DNA of 64,000 nt, from positions 1-64,000 of the forward strand of contig DBMR01000056.1 of assembly GCA_002298785.1 (NCBI GenBank), written 5' to 3'. Under the pieces are notes generated by a model. That model made no database searches, was not told the DNA's origin, and was given only the letters and a program-made list of their open reading frames with translations. Position numbers and translations under genes: made by a program. Source of the DNA: Verrucomicrobia subdivision 3 bacterium UBA693. GTDB taxonomy: Bacteria; Verrucomicrobiota; Verrucomicrobiia; Limisphaerales; UBA8199. Positions 44,650 through 52,550 of the stretch are shown piece after piece. Position 1 is the stretch's first letter, and each line of letters starts with the position of its first letter.

Positions 44650-46473
44650 ATGAATCACCAGCACATTCGTTCTACAGAAGATCCCTCCTTCCGATCGCGG
44701 GCGCGACCGACCAGCGAGATTCTTCGGCGTGTCGGCCGCTACTTGCTGCCCTATAAAGGCCTCGCGGGCGCAACGATCGGCGCCGCCCTGCTTTCCATGG
44801 CTTGTTCACTGGCGTTCCCGAAACTCCTGCAATTCGTTATAGATGAGGTTATTGCGAAAGGGCAAATCACCAGGTTCTCCCTGGCTGTGCTGGGCTTGCT
44901 CGGAGCGTTCCTGCTACGTGACCTTTTCAATGCCCTGCGCATTCTTGTCAACAATACGCTCGAACAGAATGTCATCTATGACATGCGCTGCGAGTTGTTC
45001 GCCCGCGTGCAGCGTCTGCCGGTCAACTACTTCGATCAACGCGCTTCCGGGGACCTGATGACCCGCGTGATCGAAGACGTCAATGCCGTCGAGCGCGTGC
45101 TGATCGATGGTATCGAACAGGGTAGCGTCGCAATTCTCAGTATTCTTGGCGTGGCGGTAATCATGTTCCTCACGGATCCTCTGTTAGCGGCCATGGCGCT
45201 CGTCCCGCTTCCCTTTCTGGTGGGTGGAGCGCTCTGGTATACACTCACGGCACACCGCCGTTATCGCGCCCAACGCGAAGCCTCGAGTGCGATGAATGCC
45301 TTGCTCCTGGATGACCTTCAAGGCGTACGCCAAATCAAGGCTTTTGGCCGCGAAGGCCACGAGGACGCGCGCTTTGCTGAAAGGGCCGACAGCTTGCGCG
45401 CCGGCAGCCTTGGCATTATGCGAGCTTGGGCCATTTATTCCCCGGCAATGGCATTCGCCGGATCGCTCGGCATGGTTTGTGTCATTTGGGTGGGCGGCGG
45501 CAAAGTCATGGCCGGGGAACTGAGTCTTGGTGAATTGGTGGGATTCTTGTTCTACCTGGGACTCTTCTACGAACCGGTCGGACGCCTCCACGCCCTCAAC
45601 CAAATGCTTCAGGCGGCCCGCGCGGCGGGTGAACGGGTGTTCGATATTCTCGACGCCACCGCCGAACCAGCCTCTGCAAATACCGCATCCTTGAAGCTGC
45701 CGGTCCGAGGTGAGGTCATCTACCAAAACGTGGCTTTCGAGTATCAGCCCGGCATTCCTATTTTGCGAGGCATCAGCCTTCGCGCCGCGCCGGGAGAGGT
45801 CGTAGCCCTGGTGGGCCCAACTGGCGCAGGAAAATCCACCATTTTAAACTTGTTGCCACGGTTCTACGTGCCCAGTTCCGGTGTTATCCTCTTGGATGGA
45901 CAGGACACCTCCGCCCTGCCCCTCGAAGTACTGCGCTCGCAAATCAGCGTCGTCAGCCAGGAATCCTTCCTCTTCAATGGCACCATCCGCGAGAATATTC
46001 TCTTCGGGCGACTAGACGCCACCGAGGCTGAGTTGTTCGCCGCCGCACGGTCGGCTAATTGTCATGAGTTCATTTGCCGGCTGCCCAAAGGCTACGATTC
46101 ACGCGTGGGTGAACGCGGCGTCAAACTGAGCGTGGGCGAAAAGCAGCGCGTCACCATTGCCCGGGCGCTACTGAAGAACGCGCCCATCCTGATTTTGGAT
46201 GAAGCCACGGCGAGCGTTGATACCGCCACCGAAAAGCTGATCCAGGAAGCCCTGGAGCACCTCATGTCCAACCGCACCAGCTTTGTCATTGCCCATCGGC
46301 TCAGCACGATTCGCCGGGCCAAACAAATCCTGGTGGTTCAGCATGGCCAGATCGTGGAGCACGGCACACACGAGGAACTGCTTTCCGCCGGTGGTCTTTA
46401 TAGCCGCCTCGCCCAAATCCAAGGGGCCGCCTCGATTGAAGAAGGCTTCGAAAAACTCGGGCTGACCGCTTAA
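44650..46473 (+). CDS. MsbA-like ABC exporter (fused permease and ATPase)
   Basis: A 607-residue half-transporter that works as a homodimer in the inner membrane. Six membrane helices span about residues 25-310. The ATPase domain follows, with Walker A GPTGAGKST, the Q-loop SVVSQESFLFNGTIREN, the signature LSVGEKQRVTIARALL, Walker B ILILDEATASVD and the H-loop FVIAHRLSTI. The signature has V and E where LSGGQ is usual. MsbA-type proteins flip lipid A-core or export drugs; the sequence alone does not decide which. It is divergent from the HD-domain gene. Confidence 0.92.
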   Translation: MNHQHIRSTEDPSFRSRARPTSEILRRVGRYLLPYKGLAGATIGAALLSMACSLAFPKLLQFVIDEVIAKGQITRFSLAVLGLLGAFLLRDLFNALRILVNNTLEQNVIYDMRCELFARVQRLPVNYFDQRASGDLMTRVIEDVNAVERVLIDGIEQGSVAILSILGVAVIMFLTDPLLAAMALVPLPFLVGGALWYTLTAHRRYRAQREASSAMNALLLDDLQGVRQIKAFGREGHEDARFAERADSLRAGSLGIMRAWAIYSPAMAFAGSLGMVCVIWVGGGKVMAGELSLGELVGFLFYLGLFYEPVGRLHALNQMLQAARAAGERVFDILDATAEPASANTASLKLPVRGEVIYQNVAFEYQPGIPILRGISLRAAPGEVVALVGPTGAGKSTILNLLPRFYVPSSGVILLDGQDTSALPLEVLRSQISVVSQESFLFNGTIRENILFGRLDATEAELFAAARSANCHEFICRLPKGYDSRVGERGVKLSVGEKQRVTIARALLKNAPILILDEATASVDTATEKLIQEALEHLMSNRTSFVIAHRLSTIRRAKQILVVQHGQIVEHGTHEELLSAGGLYSRLAQIQGAASIEEGFEKLGLTA

Positions 46474-46505
46474 TTCTGGTCTAGTCCGACCTCGTCGCTT
46501 TCAGC

Positions 46506-47645
46506 TCACTTTTTCGGAAGCCAACTTTTTACCATCCCACCTTGCTTGATCCATTGCTCATCCAAAATGGCGTGATTCACAATGGTGCGCTCGTGTGACG
46601 TGAAGCACAGATGAATCCTGCCGTCCCGTGTTTGCAGGGCCATGGGATATCCGTAATCATAGGGTCCGTCGGCCACGTTGCGTTGCCACGGCCAGGTTTG
46701 ACCACCGTCTGCGGAGAGCGCCACGGTCAATGGCGTGCGATCGTTCATGCTGTCGTTGAACACTAGAAGCAGATTCCCACTGGCCAGCTTGATGAAGTCC
46801 ACCGCCGCATTGGGATTCTTGAATTGCGAATTGATCCCCGGCCCCCAGGTCCAGCTGCCGTCGCGGGATTCAGCGCACACCAGCCACCCGTTGGTGGTCG
46901 GCTCGTAATTGCCGCCACGCCGGCAATAGGCTTTCAGGAAGTTCTCCCGCACCTCTACCGCCACGGGCTGAATGTTGCCGGTCGCGGAGCAAATGCGCCC
47001 GGTCTGCTGCCAGAGTTTCTTCCTGACGTCGTAACGCAGGAATAGCCCGCTACTATCGGCTCCAGTGAATTCGGGATTGTTCCCACCCTCAAAGTAGAGC
47101 GGCAACAGATAATCGCCATCGTGGAGAACGATCGGTTTGTTGCACACCATCATTCCCGTTTCATTCACCAGCGGGAACGCATCCGACCAGGTTTTGGCAT
47201 TGTCGGTCGAAACTTTGGCCTGCACCCGCGAACTGGACCACGTCTCACCATAGCGCACGACATAAAACAGCCAGACCAGACCGTCGGGCGCCTGCCATAC
47301 AATGCCATTCCCGAGCGAACGAAACGGGTCATGGGCGATGCGCGTGGGAGCCGACCAGGAATGGCTGCCACGCTTCAGTCTCGAGCCAAATACCCCGGTG
47401 TCGGTTGCGTATTCTCCTTCGCCACCATAGTAAACCACGTAAAGGTCGCCATTGCGCAACTCCTCGATTCGCGCCGGATGCTTGTAAGGGCCGGTCTTGA
47501 TTTCCGGGCCGAACAACCGCTCGATCAGGAGTTGACCGGCAGGTGGCATGGAAGTCGCCGTCGCTGGTCGCGCCTCAAAGCCAAGGAAAAGTCCGGATAT
47601 CAATGCCAGGCGACACCACGTCACAGAATCTGAAAAACGGATCAT
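46506..47645 (-). CDS. Exported sialidase/BNR-repeat-like protein
   Basis: A 379-residue protein with a signal peptide (MIRFSDSVTWCRLALISGLF). A six-bladed beta-propeller of the sialidase (BNR_2) type follows. Asp-box-like turns appear as VSTDNAKTWSDAF and LSADGGQTWPW. Arginines and acids that would form the active site of true sialidases cannot be assigned with confidence, so a non-catalytic or different glycan-binding role is possible. The ATG at 47645 gives the best signal peptide. It lies 136 bases downstream of the AAA+ ATPase gene on the same strand but looks functionally separate. Confidence 0.82.
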   Translation of the reverse strand: MIRFSDSVTWCRLALISGLFLGFEARPATATSMPPAGQLLIERLFGPEIKTGPYKHPARIEELRNGDLYVVYYGGEGEYATDTGVFGSRLKRGSHSWSAPTRIAHDPFRSLGNGIVWQAPDGLVWLFYVVRYGETWSSSRVQAKVSTDNAKTWSDAFPLVNETGMMVCNKPIVLHDGDYLLPLYFEGGNNPEFTGADSSGLFLRYDVRKKLWQQTGRICSATGNIQPVAVEVRENFLKAYCRRGGNYEPTTNGWLVCAESRDGSWTWGPGINSQFKNPNAAVDFIKLASGNLLLVFNDSMNDRTPLTVALSADGGQTWPWQRNVADGPYDYGYPMALQTRDGRIHLCFTSHERTIVNHAILDEQWIKQGGMVKSWLPKK

Positions 47646-47781
47646 GCAGGGAAAGAAGCATGACGACACCTGCCGGTCAAGTCGTGGACGGCATCAAATG
47701 GGTGACCGGCGGCACCGGGGTCGGTTTCGACCACCGGCTCAAGCCTGTGGAATGTCCGGAATCAGTGGAATTCTAGACGGT

Positions 47782-49587
47782 TCAATACCGTCGTGCTTTC
47801 AAAGTGGCAAAGGTCCCGAGCAGGACGGCGCGTTCTGCATCCCGGTATTTCTCCGGCAGATAGCGCCGATCGGAGCAGGCCAGCACGGCCGCCAGTTCCT
47901 GCATGGCCAGCGTATTCGGATCCAGCGGGTCGATAAAGGAGCCAACCGCTTCGTCCAAATCTGCGCGTTGCACGTCGTTGTCGCGACTGGCCAGCACGGC
48001 TCTTTCCTTGGCCCGCATCAAAATAGACTCCACATCACTACCCGTGAGCGGCAATGTCCCCAGCTTTTCGCGAATGAACCCGATCATATCCGGGGTCAAA
48101 ACGATTTTACGCACGCCCGCAATCGTCGTAAACAGTTCCAGGATTTCGTCCGGACCTTGCGCGGGAAAAAGCGGCACGCACAAGCCAAAGCGCCCCTGCC
48201 GCTTCATATCGATGGCGAGCAGATCGGGACGAGAAGTCATCGCCATCCACACCTCGCGTCCGCGCAAAGTGGCGTCACCGATGTGTGCGGCAAATGCTGC
48301 AAAGACCCGCCCGGAAATGCCGCTATCGCCACCATCTGAATCGCGACTGCCAAAAACCGCGTCGGCTTCGTCCACGACCACAATGACCGGTCCGAGGGCA
48401 CGCACCGTCATCAGCACCAGCATTTGCTGGCGCTCGGTATCCCCTACCCATTTGGAACGAAACTCGCCGATCTCCATCACCGGCAGTCCACATTCGCTGG
48501 CAAAACAATCGATGAGGTAAGACTTCCCGACTCCCACGCGGCCCGGGACTAAAACGCCTCGCTCCAGCACCTCCGTCTTGCCATTGCGAATGAGCCAGGC
48601 CAGTTCGCGCAACTTCTTCTTCGCCGCCGTGTGGGTCGCCACGCGGTCCAATGTGACGCCCGGCTTGGGGTCTTTGAACCGGACCAGGCCCTGGCAAAAC
48701 TCCTCAATTAACCGCTTCTTGCTGGCGCTAACCAACTCTTGCGTCACGCGCGTATGGTTGCGAATGGCTTCCGAGAGAAAATGCCGGATGCGCAGCAAAT
48801 TAAGCCCGGCGGTACGCACCGCCAGTTCAGCCGGCGTGAACTCGCTCCAATCCTCCGGCAACTTGCCACCCGCCACCTGGTCCAGCCAGCCCGACTCGAG
48901 AAAGCGGCGACGCTCCTCCTGGGTGGGCAGTTCAATGCGCACCTGGGCCACATGTGGATTCTGAAGCAGGCGTGCGTTGAGTTCGGCGGCGGATTCCGCC
49001 ACCAGGATAATGCCAATGTCCAGGCTGGCCATCTCCGGAGCTGCGGCCCATTTGAGGAAAGTGACGAGATTCATGCGCTCCTCGCCGCTGGCCTGGCTCT
49101 CCTCGGACGCGGGCACTAGCTTTTCCGGAAAATCCACAATCAACGTGATGCCCTGCCAGCGCTCCTTTTCTTCCGCTACCCTGAGAAAGAAGCGCCGCAG
49201 CAGCGGGACAAGTTTTAGAAACTCACGCGGGGGACCGGTTTCCCGAAAGTTTGTATTCTCTACGCGGTCGTAGATCTCCAGCCACTCGAAGAAACGACGC
49301 TGCATTTCGTTTGAGCCAAAGGTCAGTCCGGCACTGATGTCATAAAACAACAGGCACGACCGACTTGGAAACAAGCGCCGGGCCAGAAAAGATTTCAACG
49401 GCACGAAACTGAGGTTGCCGTTGTCCTGCACCGGAAAAAGGTCAAAGATGTTGCCGTGCAGGACAAAGAGGGAATACGTGGCACCGTTCCAGCGGCGCGC
49501 CAATTCCAAGGCCCAACCGGTCAGGGGCAGACGGCTGGTGTTACCCCCGGGTTCACCGGTTGAAGTCGGTTCGTCGGCAATGTTCAT
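47782..49587 (-). CDS. Ycf46-like AAA+ ATPase
   Basis: A 601-residue cytoplasmic ATPase and last member of the seven-gene cluster. The C-terminal module has Walker A in PGRVGVGKSYL (about residues 347-357), Walker B in VIVVVDEADAVFG (about 398-410), a sensor-1-like MAMTSRPD and the arginine segment KRQGRFG. The first 280 or so residues look like a degenerate ATPase-like module (GITLIVDFPEKLVP, DIGIILVAESAAELNARLL) joined by a helical linker (GLNLLRIRHFLSEAIRNH). This double layout recalls Ycf46. Sensor 1 carries Ser where Asn is usual. It starts 10 bases after the coiled-coil gene. Confidence 0.87.
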   Translation of the reverse strand: MNIADEPTSTGEPGGNTSRLPLTGWALELARRWNGATYSLFVLHGNIFDLFPVQDNGNLSFVPLKSFLARRLFPSRSCLLFYDISAGLTFGSNEMQRRFFEWLEIYDRVENTNFRETGPPREFLKLVPLLRRFFLRVAEEKERWQGITLIVDFPEKLVPASEESQASGEERMNLVTFLKWAAAPEMASLDIGIILVAESAAELNARLLQNPHVAQVRIELPTQEERRRFLESGWLDQVAGGKLPEDWSEFTPAELAVRTAGLNLLRIRHFLSEAIRNHTRVTQELVSASKKRLIEEFCQGLVRFKDPKPGVTLDRVATHTAAKKKLRELAWLIRNGKTEVLERGVLVPGRVGVGKSYLIDCFASECGLPVMEIGEFRSKWVGDTERQQMLVLMTVRALGPVIVVVDEADAVFGSRDSDGGDSGISGRVFAAFAAHIGDATLRGREVWMAMTSRPDLLAIDMKRQGRFGLCVPLFPAQGPDEILELFTTIAGVRKIVLTPDMIGFIREKLGTLPLTGSDVESILMRAKERAVLASRDNDVQRADLDEAVGSFIDPLDPNTLAMQELAAVLACSDRRYLPEKYRDAERAVLLGTFATLKARRY

Positions 49588-49597
49588 GCGGATTTCC

Positions 49598-50557
49598 TCA
49601 TTGTCGCTGTTTCAGTGGTGCGCGCCGGATTACCGGTTCCGGCGAGATCACCGGCGGTGACATCACCGGTGCGCTGCTCTTATAACCCACTCGCAGTTCG
49701 GTCGTCGGCAAATCGCCCACCAGGTCTTTGAACTCGTCCAATTCCGAAAGCCACTTGTTGGTCTGATCCAGGTGTTCCACCGTGGCATCAATCCGAGCCG
49801 TCAGGGTTTCCGCGTTCTTGGTCGCCACCGCGTCCGCGCGAATCAGCTTGATCTGTTGATCCAGGCGGTCCTGCTCGGCCACCACGAGAGCCAGGTTCTC
49901 CTGCCCCTGCTCGATGCGGCGTTGCCGCTTGCGCAATACCTCCAAACGCTCCAGGCGCGAACCCAGGTAACGCTGCCGCGTCTCCACCACAGCGGCGTCC
50001 CCTTTGGTCTTGAGCGCCTCCAACTCGGCATTTAAACGGCCGCACTCCGCCTCCGCTTCCTTTAGCATGCCTGGCACGTCCTCGCTGCGCTCCGTTTCGA
50101 GGAAGCGCTCCAGCGATTCCTCGATCCCCAACAAACGCAGATAAGTCCACATCAACTCGTCCAGTTTCTTCAGTCGCGGATCAGCACCTGATGAGGTGGA
50201 AAGGGGATTATCAGCGCCTGCCCGTTCAATATCTCCGCACACTCCAGTGAGGCGCAGGTAGCGCTCGCGTCGCGTGGGCGCCAGAGAGTTGACCAGCGCG
50301 TCGCGTTTCTGAATGAATTCGGCCACCTTTTGCAGCTCGACATTACGCCGCTCGCGTTCCCGGCGCGCGTCCACCCAATGGCGAAAGAAGGGGAGGTCAG
50401 GCAGGTAAATCCAGCCCAGGGCGTAGCAGGTAATTCCCGCGATCAAAGGCAGGATCTGGGCGCTGATAAAGCCCAGGCCCAGCGTCAGCAACCCGAACAC
50501 CACGTGATGCGGACTGCGCGCAAACTCCCGATGATAACTGGGCGGTTGCTCTTCCAT
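49598..50557 (-). CDS. Membrane-anchored coiled-coil protein
   Basis: I recognise no named family. The 319-residue protein has two hydrophobic segments near the N-terminus (HHVVFGLLTLGLGFISAQ and ILPLIAGITCYALGWIYL). A long, charged, heptad-like helix region follows from about residue 60 to 280 (for example LNAELEALKTKGDAAVVE, RLERLEVLRKRQRRIEQGQ, LDQQIKLIRADAVATKN). The C-terminus is Pro/Val-rich (PPVISPEPVIRR). It is most likely a membrane-bound scaffold. It lies between the ABC ATPase gene and the AAA+ gene (10 bases to the latter), so it probably joins these parts. Confidence 0.8.
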   Translation of the reverse strand: MEEQPPSYHREFARSPHHVVFGLLTLGLGFISAQILPLIAGITCYALGWIYLPDLPFFRHWVDARRERERRNVELQKVAEFIQKRDALVNSLAPTRRERYLRLTGVCGDIERAGADNPLSTSSGADPRLKKLDELMWTYLRLLGIEESLERFLETERSEDVPGMLKEAEAECGRLNAELEALKTKGDAAVVETRQRYLGSRLERLEVLRKRQRRIEQGQENLALVVAEQDRLDQQIKLIRADAVATKNAETLTARIDATVEHLDQTNKWLSELDEFKDLVGDLPTTELRVGYKSSAPVMSPPVISPEPVIRRAPLKQRQ

Positions 50558-50643
50558 GCGGTCTTCCTGACCACTCTATTCATTTCAACGACTCAAGGAT
50601 ACAGCAAATTGGGATCGGCAAATCCGACCCCACCGACTGCGCT

Positions 50644-51600
50644 TCACACCTTCACCCCGGGCGGCGACGGCGAGGCATCCTCCAGGCGGCGCAACAGGGC
50701 CTGGCAAAAATCAATGAACCAGGGCTTGCGCCGGCTCACCTCTGGCGGTTCATCGGGTCGCGGCACCTTCAGGATCTCCACCAACCGCCCAGGCTTCGCC
50801 GCCATGACAAACACCCGGTCTCCCAGGTAAACCGCCTCCTCCACCGAATGGGTCACCAGGAAAACCGTCCCTTGCTGCTCGGTCCATAGCCGAATCAGCA
50901 ATTCCTGCATCCGCAAACGAATGCCCGGATCCAGTGCGCCAAAAGGCTCATCCATCAGCAGGATACGAGGCTGTAAAATTAACGTGGCGGCAATGGAGAC
51001 TCGCTGCTGCATCCCGCCCGAAAGTTCGCTTGGGTACTTCGCTTCGGAACCCTCCAGCCCCACTTTCTTGATCCATTCCCGGGAACGCTCCAAACGTTCC
51101 GCCCTCGCCACACCGGCCAACCGCAACCCAAAGGCGATGTTCTCGATCACCGTCAAATGCGGCAGCAGCGAATACTTCTGATCCACCAACCCGCGATCCG
51201 GACCCGCTTCCAGCACCGATTTGCCAAACACCTCGACCGCTCCCGAGGTCGGCGGAAAGTGCGGCTTCAGCCCGGCAATAATGCGCAAGACTGTGGATTT
51301 CCCACAACCGGATGGACCGACAATGGTGACCAACTCCCCCGCATCCGGCTTATCTTCCACCACAAAGGAGACGTCCTGGATGGCGACCTTGGCGGCAGTT
51401 CCGTTCCCAAAACTCTTGGTGACGTTCTTAAATACCACCACATCCGGGCGCACGGCGGGGGCGGCGGCAGACGCGTGGTCAGATTTACCGGCAGCCACGG
51501 GCGATTCCACACCCTCTCCCGTCTTTCCCGGCGAGTTCGCCGCTTTGCCACCGTTGGTAACGGGGAGGGGGTCTGGTTTTTTGTCCTGAGTATCGGCCAT
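50644..51600 (-). CDS. ABC transporter ATPase, nitrate/sulfonate/taurine type
   Basis: A 318-residue ABC ATPase. It has Walker A VGPSGCGKSTVLRI, the signature LSGGMQQRVSIAATLIL, Walker B ILLMDEPFGALDP and the H-loop LVTHSVEEAV, the pattern of the TauB/SsuB/NrtD group. A Pro/Lys/Gly-rich N-terminal stretch of about 55 residues precedes the ATPase core (VVFKNVTKSFGNG). The ATG at 51600 is used; the frame opens at 51651 inside the permease. The start lies 2 bases beyond the permease stop, so the two are closely coupled. Confidence 0.92.
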   Translation of the reverse strand: MADTQDKKPDPLPVTNGGKAANSPGKTGEGVESPVAAGKSDHASAAAPAVRPDVVVFKNVTKSFGNGTAAKVAIQDVSFVVEDKPDAGELVTIVGPSGCGKSTVLRIIAGLKPHFPPTSGAVEVFGKSVLEAGPDRGLVDQKYSLLPHLTVIENIAFGLRLAGVARAERLERSREWIKKVGLEGSEAKYPSELSGGMQQRVSIAATLILQPRILLMDEPFGALDPGIRLRMQELLIRLWTEQQGTVFLVTHSVEEAVYLGDRVFVMAAKPGRLVEILKVPRPDEPPEVSRRKPWFIDFCQALLRRLEDASPSPPGVKV

Positions 51601-51602
51601 GC

Positions 51603-52463
51603 TTACTTCTCCTTGCGATACGGAAACAGTAGGTTGCCCCCGATCCGCCACAGTTGATCACAAGCGATCGCGATCAACACGATGACGATAATCACCGCAA
51701 AAATTGCCTCCGTGTGGCTGCGCCGCTCAGACACCCCAATCAAAGCGCCCAGCCCGTATTCCGGCCGAACATAGACTTCAGCCATGATAATCCAACCCCA
51801 GCCGACGCCATACACGCCGCGCAAATGGTCCCAGATGCTGTCCTGCGCGACTGGAAAAAGAACGTGCCGCACCAATTGCCATTGCGAAGCTCCCTTGGTC
51901 ACCGCCACATCCAAAAAGGCGGCGGGCACATCAGCAACGTCCTTGATGACGAGCGGCAACAAGGCCACAAAACAGCCAATGAACAGGAACCCAATCTTTT
52001 GTGTCTCGCCGGTGCCGAACCAGGTCATGCTGAGCGGAATGAACACGACGATCGGCACATAAGCCCCGGCCAACGACAAGGGCCGAAAAAAGGCTGCGAT
52101 CGAGGAGAAAGTTGCCATATACACCCCAAGCGGGACAGCGACGATGGCAGCGAGGAGAAACCCAGTGGACACTCGCAACCACGAGGTCAACGCGCTACGG
52201 ACCAACCCTTGCTCCAGGTGCAACGGTTTGAACGCTCCGATCACCTCACCGGGGCTCGGTAGGATAAGGGGTTGCACCAGTCTTTGCTCCGGGGTGCCGC
52301 GCGTTACCGCCCACCAAACCCCCACTATCAACCCGACAAAGATCAGTGTCAGGCCGAGGGTCCGGGCGTTAGTCTGCTCCCCCCGTACACGTAATTTGCC
52401 CAGGCGCACCACCAAGGTGAGCAGCGCCACGAAGATGACCGCGAATATCAGGAATCCCAACAT
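51603..52463 (-). CDS. ABC transporter permease, TauC/SsuC type
   Basis: A 286-residue inner-membrane permease. An N-terminal helix pair (FLIFAVIFVALLTLVV, LGLTLIFVGLIVGVWWA) precedes the conserved binding-protein-dependent transport fold. The helices ASTGFLLAAIVAVPLGVY-like and YVPIVVFIPLSMTWFG stretches are family landmarks, and the EAA-loop region reads RHVLFPVAQDSIWDHLRGVYG, which contacts the ATPase. It follows the substrate-binding/OmpA fusion after 87 bases and precedes the ATPase gene. It is a normal-length permease in an unusual operon. Confidence 0.9.
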   Translation of the reverse strand: MLGFLIFAVIFVALLTLVVRLGKLRVRGEQTNARTLGLTLIFVGLIVGVWWAVTRGTPEQRLVQPLILPSPGEVIGAFKPLHLEQGLVRSALTSWLRVSTGFLLAAIVAVPLGVYMATFSSIAAFFRPLSLAGAYVPIVVFIPLSMTWFGTGETQKIGFLFIGCFVALLPLVIKDVADVPAAFLDVAVTKGASQWQLVRHVLFPVAQDSIWDHLRGVYGVGWGWIIMAEVYVRPEYGLGALIGVSERRSHTEAIFAVIIVIVLIAIACDQLWRIGGNLLFPYRKEK

Positions 52464-52496
52464 ATCAATGCGGAGTCGGAGGCTTTACTTTCACCC

Positions 52497-52516
52497 CGCG
52501 CGTTGCAGTTCGCGCG
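52497..52516 (-). promoter_or_regulatory. Intercistronic hairpin between SBP-OmpA and permease genes
   Basis: CGCGCG arms (52497-52502 and 52511-52516) enclose an eight-base loop; flanking C and G bases extend the stem after one mismatch. No T-run follows, so it is not a standard terminator. Hairpins after binding-protein genes can stabilise the upstream message and raise its expression over the permease; that role is inferred from position. Confidence 0.4.
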
Positions 52517-52550
52517 AGGTCCTTGCGTCCACTACTAGGAAGCCCGGGCA

